From Gautieria morchelliformis (Eukaryota > Basidiomycota > Agaricomycetes > Gomphales > Gomphaceae), in NCBI GenBank assembly GCA_015179125.1, contig WHVA01000317.1, positions 62,001 through 126,000 on the forward strand: DNA of 64,000 nucleotides. Reading direction: 5' to 3'. Made by a program: the position numbers and the translations under genes. Of the stretch, positions 55,530 to 64,000 are shown piece after piece. Positions within the stretch are counted from its first letter, which is position 1; every line of letters starts with the position of its first letter. The notes under the pieces were generated by a model that made no database searches, had not been told where the DNA came from, and was given only the letters and a program-made list of their open reading frames with translations.

Positions 55530-57265
55530 TTGCTACTGCCCCACCGGGGACCCAGGAGGCATGGCTGGACCTTCAGAAAGCATACCGAATGTACCCGGTG
55601 CTACCGGCTCACAAGCGCTACATCGCCATGTCCTAGTGCGACCACATCTATGTGGGCCACGTCCTGCTGTTTGGTCTCATGACAGCCAGCGAAATCCAGG
55701 GCAACATCGCTGATGCCATTGTAGACATCCTAGCAGGCTATGGCTTCAAATACATCTTCTGTTGGGTGGACAATTTCTTATTCATCCACAAGCCAGCTAA
55801 TGCAGCCGCCCACCCAGACTTTCCCATCCCTTCCTCACACACACCCATAACAATATCTTTCAACTACATACTGAACCTCTCCATGATCACAGAAGCAACC
55901 AATCCCATGGGCATCCTATGGCACCCCATGAACGTGAAAGGACAGGACTTTGCTTTCACAGCCAAATATGTCGGGGGCACAACTGCTGCCTACGTTAAAA
56001 TTACTGGGCACCCTCCGGCACATTACTTTTGTCCACACTGTGGGCTGCTCCTTCTTACTGGCCCTTGCCAACTTGATCCCCAAGTTCTTGGCCAACTGAT
56101 ACACCTGGCGCTACATCAAGAGACAGGTCCGGTTGGACCTCGAGTGGTGGGCTCCACCACCCCAGACTCTCATGCTTGCTCTTCCTCCAAGCCACTATGA
56201 ACCTTGACACTTGGGTTGATGCATCCACATCATGGGGGATACGCCTCACTGTGGGGGAAAGTTGGGCCACTTGGCACCTAAGCACAGGTTGGGACTGTGA
56301 GGGTTGCAACATTGGCTGGGTAGAAACCATTGCCATCGAGGTTGCCACCCTTTGGATTCACTCCCAGAGTGTCACCAACTCACATGTGAGGGTCAACAGC
56401 AACGACACTGGTGTAATCTATGCATTGGCAAGGGGCTGCTCCCATAACGCACAACACAATGATGCAATCCACCACATCACAATCCTCTCGCCCCCACCAA
56501 TGTTACCCTGGACTTGAAGTATGTGCCCTCAGTGGAGAACAGGTGGACCCTGTCTCTCATGGTGAGGTGGGCCCATCCAACAGACATCTCCAATTCTCCT
56601 TTGCCCTTCCAGGGGCTCTGTTGACACTTCTCACCTATGCTTAGGTGACATGAAATCCTGGCTGAGCAACATGCCAGCCCATTGTGTGCAGGAGGGCCTG
56701 CAACTGACAATGCGCCCTCACTGCACCCTGCATGCCAATGCAAACCATGAGTGTTGCATGACCCAAAAAATTTTCTTGCACCTTCCCCTTTCTGTCCTTA
56801 TGTTATTGCTGCCGACTGAGCCATCTAGTGGCTCACTCCATATTCAAACGATCACTCTTTGACTTCCTATTCTTCTTTCCCTCCTGAACATGTCACACAG
56901 ATGTGCCAAGTATGCTCTAATGGTCACTGGCACCCACAGAGGCTGGGGTGCTGGCATCTTGAGGTTCAATAAGTACTGTGACTCAATCAATTTACCTGAA
57001 TCAGACCGCATGCCTGCGTCCAAATTTCTTCTTTCACTATTTGTGACCAATTGCGGCACCAGGTCCATGAGTGAGCCGTGTGTTTCAATGTGGCTTGCTG
57101 GCTTGCACTGTTGACACCAATTGAATGACACCCCTTGGAATGGTCTGCTAGCCTTAGCCAAAAGGGGAGCCGCCAATGTGGCTCCTCCCTCTTCCAAATG
57201 TAAATCACGCAACGCAGTCACATTAGCCCACTTGAACTACCTACATGGCATCTTGGACTTAAGGC
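55530..57265 (+). mobile_element. DIRS-type retroelement remnant
   Basis: Order of parts: reverse transcriptase (DLQKAYRMYPVLPAHKRY, then YIFCWVDNFLFIH, about 55560-55800), RNase H-like part (about 56190-56560, DASTSWGIRLTVGESWATW), and the N-terminal half of a tyrosine recombinase (GAGILRFNKYCDSINLPESD, then GAANVAPPSSKCKSRNAVTL, about 56920-57240). This order is that of DIRS elements. Broken, many breaks; the catalytic end of the recombinase is not seen. Confidence 0.8.
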
Positions 57266-57269
57266 TGAA

Positions 57270-57745
57270 CACGAGTCAACCCATGGATCACCCGGACTCG
57301 GATCCGTGGGTTTTACTGCTTTGGAGAGCCATACTCGGATCCGCATGGGTATTGGCCACGGGTAGATCCGAACCCGTGGATCTGACCCATGGGTCTTTGG
57401 TAAGCCACGGCGATTTGTCTCCGCTTTGACTTGTTCTGTGCTCACTCGATGACGATGCCGCTGCGCGTGAGGCAGAAATGGGGGACTAATAAGGGGTTTT
57501 ATTGAAGATCTACTCAGATAGAATGTACATATGCGACAGCCCTAAGTATCTATTCCACAGTCTATGGTACTAGTAACGCCAGGAAGAATGGATAGTGCGC
57601 TTTGAGCGCGTCGAATGGGGAATGCATTGAACGCCCAGCTGGTCCTAGATAGTGCCTCAGAATCTGAGGCATCCCGGGACACCAGTGCTTCAACGGATCG
57701 CGAGGTACACACGCCAAGAAAATCTTTTCGACTGCACACTAGAGA
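57270..57745 (+). pseudogene. hAT transposase N-terminal fragment, first copy
   Basis: Two blocks match the hAT gene that follows: 57390-57440 (TCTTTGGTAAGCCACGGCG...) with 58325-58385, and 57640-57710 (codes for LDSASESEASRDT) with 58435-58505. The stretch 57270-57390 carries GGATCCGTGGGTT-like words in both directions and may be the element's end region. Confidence 0.6.
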
Positions 57746-58324
57746 ATACATCAAGTGGGGGGCAAATACAAATGTAATAACAGATCACAGAGACCGATGC
57801 GAGACTATGCCCAAATCACTGCCTCTCTGAGCCTCCTCATACCACCGCCACTGGCTGCGATCCTGGCGCCAGCAGCTTGAAGTTTGGCGCAGGCGGCACA
57901 GGAAGTCCCACAGTACCGCATGCTTGCGCCAGTTGCCCGTGCAGGTTCAGATAGCTCGTCCGTTGCGCTACACACATCGTTAGTAGCCCGCCCACACAGT
58001 GCATCCAACTCATACCTGGGCATGGCCACAGACAAGACAGGTAGTCGATCGGGGAGAAGAACGCCTGGCACACCTCCAGTGCCAGCATCAGCGAGTTATT
58101 GCATTGCCATAATGTCAGCGATCTTATCCCGTCTCAGCACACCCGTTGCCATCTGCCACGATCACAACGCACCTTACCACCTGGTCCATGAACCACCACA
58201 CGAAGAACGGCCGCTGAGCGAGAACATTCTGCTTGTGCCCCGTAACCGTGTGCAGCCCCTGCATCATCTGCTTCACGACCGTTGACCAGGCCCCCAAATC
58301 CCGGCTTACCCGTGGATCCGACCT
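57746..58324. other. Unassigned stretch between hAT copies
   Basis: GC-richer than its surroundings and open over about 130 codons on both strands (plus 57884-58285). The minus frame (MMQGLHTVTGHKQNVLAQRP, then FFVWWFMDQVV) reads more like protein, but I do not recognise it. Confidence 0.35.
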
Positions 58325-58384
58325 GCAGGTCTTTGGTAAGCCACGGCGATTTGTCGCCGCTTTGACTTGCTCTGTGATCACTCA

Positions 58385-59925
58385 ATGGCACCTCACAAAA
58401 AAACTCGTAAGTCTGGAAGGGCCAGGTCCTCACACATCGTCCTAGATAGTGCCTCAGAATCTGAGACATCCCGGGACACCGGTGCTTCAACAGATCACGA
58501 GGCTGCTCCTGTTGACCAGGCCCCCAAATCCCAGCTTTTGTCATGCGAAGAGGCCTTTGAAAAAAGGTTCAAGGCTTCTGAACATACCAATGAGGAAGTG
58601 CGTGGTGCGTATGCCTCAAACCCTCGGTCCCTGTCAACCTACTCATGTGTGCCACCCAGATGCGCAGATGCGCGTCTGGCGGTCGGACTGCTACCGGCAC
58701 TTCGTCTCCCCCCAGCAATTATAGAAAAAGGTAGTAAAGTCATGTATAAGTTTACATGCAAAAGGTGAGTCTGCATACTGCATACCTGTGAGGAGATGAT
58801 GAAACTAACCCTGCGCACTAGGAACCCTTCGAAGAGCATCACACGCAACAGGACGGATGAATCAACATCGAATCTCCAACGCCATGTGAACGAGTGCTCA
58901 CCGGTCAAATCGTCGGAGACCCATGTGCTCGCGGCATACGCAAACGGCACTACTTACAGCAGCGCTCGCATGTGCTTCCTCCTGGCGAAGTGGTGTGCGC
59001 ATAACCACCGACCCTGTGCCATCATCGAGGATGAAGAATTGATTCAGATATTCAAGATGCTGTATGGCCGTGTGGATATACTGAGCCGCATGACCCTTTC
59101 ACAGGATATTCATGAGGTATTTGATTTCTTGAAGGCCCATGTCAGCCGGTTCTTGCAGGTGAGTCCTTCACTCGCCATAGCTCCTTTGGCACATGACCGA
59201 GTGGCTTGGGGTGGGCACATGTGGGCAAAATTCATTTGGCTGTGGACGGGTGGACGTCCCCCAATGTCTATTATGTACCACATCATCCTGGACTTTATCA
59301 AGTATGTGTTCCTTTTTTTTGTTCGCTTTTTCCTCAGGTGACATGGAGCCAGGCTCATGGCTTCTCACACGGGTGTGTACCTAGCCGAACAACTCGTGGC
59401 TTGCTTAAAGGACTATGGAATCAAGAAGAAGGTAAGCACATCTGAGTTGTGCATGGCTGTTATATCTCTACTAATCTGGATGTAGATTCTCGCTGTTGCA
59501 TGTGACAATGCTGACAACAACAGGACAATCGCTGTGGCATTAGCCCAGTGCCTCCCTGATTTCAAGGGCAATGAGGTGTGTGTGCGATGCTTTGCCCACA
59601 TCTTAAACCTGGTCATAAAGGTATGGCAGTCTCACTGCATAACTGTCCGCGTACCATCTCGCTGATCCAGTACCATCTCAGGCAATTCTTTCCCCATTTG
59701 TGGCAAAGACCAAGAACGGCAAGGTCACTGATGAAGATGTTGCCCAAATGCTGCACGACATTGAGGAACTGGAAGATGAGGCCGAGGTAGAAGCTGCAGA
59801 AGGTGTGGACACTGATTGAGAGGATGCTGATCAGCAGCTTCTTGAAGATCTGCTAGACTCTGAGATTGCCCCAGATGTATCTACATCTGATTTTGAGCGG
59901 GCACAGCTCACACTGGGAAAGGTAT
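58385..59925 (+). pseudogene. hAT transposase, 3' truncated
   Basis: Starts MAPHKKTRKSGRARSS, an acidic-Ser stretch (LDSASESETS), then a BED-type zinc finger split by an intron (MYKFTCKR ... NLQRHVNECSP), then LAKWCAHNHRPCAIIEDEEL, IHLAVDGWTSPNVYYV (first catalytic Asp), SHTGVYLAEQLVACLKDYGI, LAVACDNADNNRTIAVAL (second Asp), VRCFAHILNLVIK, and an acidic stretch ending FERAQLTLGK. At least four introns of 50-60 nt. The part that should carry the catalytic Glu and the C-terminal dimerisation domain is absent; an LTR-B begins at 60152. The exons kept in frame suggest a fairly recent loss. Ac/Charlie-like by motif. Confidence 0.75.
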
Positions 59926-60151
59926 GTGTCATGATGCATTTATTTCCCATACTCAGATGCTCTGTTCTCCCATTCCCCACTCCACCTCCGTGTTCGTCCC
60001 TGTTCGGCAACTGATCTTCGCTGTTCACACCACTCACCATAGCCACGCCATGAACGCACGATTGACGTCTTTGGACCAACTTGGTGGTTCATCGCTGGGC
60101 CTACCACCTCCTCCGCTCAACCCTCTTTCGATGGTATTCCTATGATCGGAT
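59926..60151. other. Junction between hAT gene and LTR-B
   Basis: Nothing recognised. Confidence 0.4.
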
Positions 60152-61184
60152 TGTCATGACTTGTGTATTTCCTGCACCTTGTTATCCCCATTTCCCCTTT
60201 CGCCACTCCTCCCCCGTGTTCGCTCGGCTTCACCCTCCACCTCGACCTCTCCCCCCTATGTCACCTCTGTTCGCCCTTCCTTGCATTTCGCCGAACGACT
60301 ATTCACTGCTCGCATCATTCGCCAGCAGGCACGCCATCAAATACGATCGATACCATTCACCCGGCATGATGGTTCATCATTAACCCCATCGTCTTCTTAA
60401 TCCAACCCCATTGGGCGTTCGTATGGTCAAAGTGTGTTCGCAGGGCATCCCTCCCATAGGTCGTGCGGAATCAACCCAGTAGACCAAGAGCCCGTGCAGG
60501 GTAGCATGTATGCGGGTCCCAAGACATGGTTTTGTCCATAAGTGCCTTCACCACCTTTACTCTCCGTCGTTTCACGTTCCCCCTCTTTTCACATTCTATT
60601 GTATGTTTATTTCATCTATGCTGTATCATGACTGCGCACCCCTATCCAACCCTGACTTATGACGGCCTCTTTCCTATTCGCCAATACCTTACGAGCATTC
60701 AATATAAATAGTTTACATTCGCATGTATATTCCCCAGTTCAATTATCATACGTCCTCCATCTTGTGCAAACTTGACCTCACTGTGATCATCGTCTTGAGC
60801 CTCTCCTTGAAGATTTCTATCTTCAACCAGCCAAGGACTTAGGCATCACTGGTGAGTTCTCATACTTCATCTTCGTTTCCTTAGCCTTCGAACCGTTTTC
60901 TGTGCTGTTGGCGAAGGGCTCCAAAGGAGCACCTTCGCCAGCGAAGGGATTGTCGAGACTTAGACAGCCCTTCCGTGAGGCCTTGCACATTACATCGTCA
61001 AGAGTCACGGGCTATTTAGCTACGACTGTAGATAGGGCGAGCCCCGTTTAGGCGAACCCTCTTACTTTGTGAACATTCATTGGTTCACCTATTCGCCGAA
61101 CGGCATACTTATTCGCACAAGTTATTCGGGCATTCGCTGTGTTCACTAATACACAATATTAACGCCTAAAAACCAATCTTGACA
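60152..61184 (+). repeat. LTR-B, complete (1,033 bp)
   Basis: TGTCATGACTTG to CAATCTTGACA. A TATA-like stretch lies near 60700. Other copies: 1-531, 11694-11871, 14069-14870, and a diverged one at 18931-19911. The left flank CGGAT and right flank CACGG do not form a target repeat, because an LTR-A piece abuts its right end. Confidence 0.9.
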
Positions 61185-61487
61185 CACGGCTAGGGACAAC
61201 ACTCGGCACTCACCATCAACCCTGCATCCCCCTGGCCGCCCTGACCTTTGATCAACCCTTGATGCCACATACTATGTGAGTTGTTTGAGTTCCAACACTG
61301 TTCCAAGAGTGGAAGTTGGAAAGTGGAGTGGAATTGGCAAAGCGAGCAGAACTGGTGGAAGTTCTCCTAGAAGCGGAATCATTTCTGAAAGTGGAGTCGG
61401 AGATGGAATTGGAACTGGAAGCGGAGTCGGAAATGGAGTTGGAACTTGGCATGGTGTCGGAACTGGAAAACAGGGTGTCCCCTGACA
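61185..61487 (-). repeat. LTR-A fragment
   Basis: Inverted left part of LTR-A, ending with the inverted TGTCAGGGGACACC at 61474-61487. It includes the TTCCGA-type microsatellite, read here as GGAAGTGGAGTCGG-like words. Confidence 0.85.
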
Positions 61488-62316
61488 CCATCTTTGCCGT
61501 GGCATCCATATCATTCTGGGTGTGTTGCTGCGTAACTCACAATTCCTTCCCACAACTCATTTGACCCTGCATTCCACATACTGCACTCTACCACCATCAC
61601 CCATGGTGTTGTTAGACAAGGTCACCTATTCACAATAATTTATATACCGTATTCCAAGACCAAGAGATCTGCCAGTGACAATCTCCAGCTTATAGATGTG
61701 GGCAAGCCCACCTCCCCCATCATCGCATTTGAGCACCACCTCTGCAGCCCCAGCATACCAGCCCATATGTAAATACCCTATGTATCTACATGTACAATAG
61801 TTATTACATAATCCCAGTGGGCCCCTTAGGGACCCACTGTATAGTTTATGCGTGGGAACCGGCCAGCGGTTCCCATCGCATCTTACTCTTACCTGTCACT
61901 ACGTAGCATTCAGAATACCACTCATTGGTCAAGTTCTGCAGTGCCCTTGTGATACAAGGTCCTAAGATCGACATCTTTACACCTTTTTGAACTATCCTGC
62001 AGTTGATCGCCACGCGACCAACCGATAGTGGATTCGAAGCAATCTTGAAAAAGATCGCTGCATCAACGACTAAACATTGTTGAGACCCTCCAGTAGACCC
62101 TCTACTGTCGGCTGCGAGCATGATGATTCCACGCAGTCGAAGACGGACACGAGCGACGAGCTCGAGGTCCATGCCCCAGGCGCAGCCCAGTGACACAACG
62201 GCTGACGCTACCCTGGACCAAGAGTCCAGGACGATAGAAGACGGAGAGATCGTAGATCTCACCGCCCTCATCCCCCAGTAGAGGACGAGGAAAACCCCGA
62301 CCACGTCTCGTCGAGC
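61488..62316. other. No gene recognised
   Basis: The right part (62120-62280) is open in one plus frame (LDQESRTIEDGEIVDL) and may belong with the frame that follows. Confidence 0.4.
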
Positions 62317-62844
62317 ATGGCCGAGGAAGAGACGACGCCGGGCAATGAGCCGGCGCCGCCCCCCCATTCCTCTCTGCCCAGAGACAAAGGAAAGGGCAGA
62401 GAAGTCTCACCGTGGTCAGATGGTAGAGCAACAACATCGAGGCGGGCACAAAGCCATGACTCGAACCGATGCTCACGAAGTAGAGCAACAACGATCGTCC
62501 CTGAAGGGGGAGGACGACAAAAAAGACGAGCCCCAGACGATGGTGAGGGCTCGGAATACTCGAGCTCCAGTCACAAGAGCTCGAGGGCTCACGCCATCAA
62601 CCACGAGACGGCAGAGGCCCTGAACAAACAGGTGCAGGCTGCGCTGCATCGAAGCACGCTGACGTGCCACAAGCACGATCAGCTGGCATCGCAGCTTGAC
62701 AACGCCGCCGCCGCCCTAATGGCAATCGGCAAGGAACTCCACCAGGCGAAGGAGATCAGGCTGCAAGATGCAGCCACGCTGGAGGACATCCAGAAAGCCC
62801 TCTGCCCACGTGGGGAACGCGACACAACTCGTCCGAGCTCGTGA
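62317..62844 (+). CDS. Hypothetical protein, coiled-coil C-terminus
   Basis: 175 codons, start MAEEETTPGNEPAPPPHSSL. The first half is basic and Ser/Arg-rich (SRRAQSHDSNRCSRSRATT); the second half is helical with heptads (QLDNAAAALMAIGKELHQAK, then DAATLEDIQKAL). The Copia LTR begins 28 bp after the stop. GC content is above the surroundings. The sense-like composition resembles the N-terminal part of a gypsy gag, but no zinc knuckle follows, and I do not recognise it. It could be an element remnant rather than a host gene. Confidence 0.35.
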   Translation: MAEEETTPGNEPAPPPHSSLPRDKGKGREVSPWSDGRATTSRRAQSHDSNRCSRSRATTIVPEGGGRQKRRAPDDGEGSEYSSSSHKSSRAHAINHETAEALNKQVQAALHRSTLTCHKHDQLASQLDNAAAALMAIGKELHQAKEIRLQDAATLEDIQKALCPRGERDTTRPSS

Positions 62845-62871
62845 CAGTCCACAGCCAACGAACGCAGTCAC

Positions 62872-64000
62872 TGTTGGGTGCATTGATGCTCCTGCACCAA
62901 AATCAAGCATAATATATCCAATTTGTTGTGTGCTTTCTCAATTTCTTCTCATTTTGTTCTTGTATTATGCATCCATTTCTCTGGTTATTTTCGAAATTTT
63001 CCACTCACTCCCTGTCTCTCTATTTCATTTTGTTATTCCTACTTTCACAAGCGGCTGCACCCAGCGGAGTCTGAAATGACTTCGACGCGCGAGCTCTTGG
63101 GCGCTAAAGGGCCGGGTAGTAGTACATGCGCAGTGAAACAGTTTCCCCCTCTCTCAGTGACAACTAAATTCACTGAGAGAGGCAAGTAAATTAGTCTAGC
63201 ATTCTTTCGATTTATTGACCTAGAAATCCTCTGTAGTGAATTAATTTCTAGGTAGTGTATAATATATTTACAGTGACAACTAAATTCACTGAGAGAGTGA
63301 ATTAATTTCTAGTCTATTCTTTTGAGCAACAAGTCCATACCTACTGCCTATAATTCCTGTCCTCTACAGGGTTATGGGCCCCGGAGACACTTCTGAGAAG
63401 CTATTGGGTGTTGAGAAGCTTGCTACTGATGGAAGTAATTGGCCATTGTGGCGAGCCACTCTCATCAGCTATTTCGAGTCCAAAAATCTACTCAAGCGTG
63501 TAGAAGGGAGAGTCACTCGACCTCCTGATCCTCCAGTTATGCCCCCAGGCCATATTCTTACAGAAGCTGAGGAAGCTCAGATGGATAAGGCTGAGGAGAA
63601 GCTGGAGAGATACCTTGCTAGAGAAGGACAAGCCAAGACCCAAATCATCGTCTCAGTGTCAGAGTCATTAGCCCTGATGCTACAGAAGCAGAAGACAGCA
63701 AAAGAGACTTGGGATGCACTGGTCAATGAGATGACCAAAAAGCCCAAGATGGTCCTCACCAGCCTGCAGAGACAACTCCGCAGTATGAGATGTCCTGAGG
63801 ATGGAGACTTGAGAGAGCATTTGGACAAGGCCCAAGACCTATATGCTCGTCTTAATGAGATGGGAGCCAGAGTTTCCGAAGAAGAATTTATGGACATCAT
63901 CCTTGCGTCACTTCCACCATCCTATGAGGCAGTCATGAATGCCCTTACCACTTCGCTTGAAGAATGCGGGATGCCATTGGTCCCTGATAATATTATTAGG
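62872..64000 (+). mobile_element. Copia element 3, 5' end (runs off the window)
   Basis: 5' LTR 62872-63368 (497 bp, TGTTGGGTGC to CCTCTACA), primer site and gag start at 63370-63385, gag open from 63375 to the window end (MGPGDTSEKLLGVEKLATDG). The LTR has hairpins 63155-63181 and 63271-63297, an intron-like stretch 63182-63236, and tags 63237-63251 and 63298-63312. No break is seen in the part visible here. It is the close relative of element 1. Confidence 0.9.

Overview
The window looks like a transposon-rich stretch of a mushroom-type basidiomycete chromosome (Agaricomycetes). Evidence: host genes have many short introns of about 45-60 nt; there is a split gene for the DNA polymerase epsilon catalytic subunit; and the repeats are chromodomain gypsy elements, Copia elements, DIRS-type tyrosine-recombinase elements, hAT transposons and short foldback elements. 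I cannot name the species. No rRNA, tRNA or CRISPR array was recognised.

Layout. 0-22.4 kb is a nest of old insertions: a broken chromodomain gypsy element (532-4299) with its 3' LTR, a foldback element carrying a second small element inside it, a solo Copia LTR, a LINE ORF1 remnant, an internally deleted Copia element with inverted ends, shuffled pieces of two gypsy LTRs, two more foldback elements, and a very old gypsy body (about 18-22.4 kb) split by two solo LTRs. 22.5-37.8 kb is a tandem triplication: three copies of a gene for a single-pass membrane protein (signal peptide, secreted ectodomain, Ser/Thr-rich stalk, one membrane helix, proline-rich tail ending near PPAY), each next to a remnant of a tyrosine recombinase. 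A young, whole-looking Copia element (25372-30222, LTRs that read as identical, 5-bp target repeat) and a 343-bp MITE sit in the first spacer. 37.9-52.0 kb is the host core: two Old Yellow Enzyme paralogues and POL2, all on the minus strand, as are the three membrane genes. 52-64 kb is again repeats: Copia and DIRS remnants, a hAT transposase gene, a full gypsy LTR, and the start of another Copia element that runs off the window.

Most interesting signal. In five Copia LTR types the same layout recurs: a hairpin plus a 14-18-nt tag occurs twice around the TATA-like stretch, and only the upstream copy is interrupted, by 48-55 nt with intron marks (GT or GC start, AG end). Removing that stretch makes the upstream copy the same, or nearly the same, as the downstream one. 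The two copies change together between families. Two gypsy LTR families show a related layout: a 20-21-bp direct repeat on both sides of the TATA box, the first copy running straight into a GT. This may be a spliced-leader-like or R-region arrangement. Whether it is already described I cannot tell from here.
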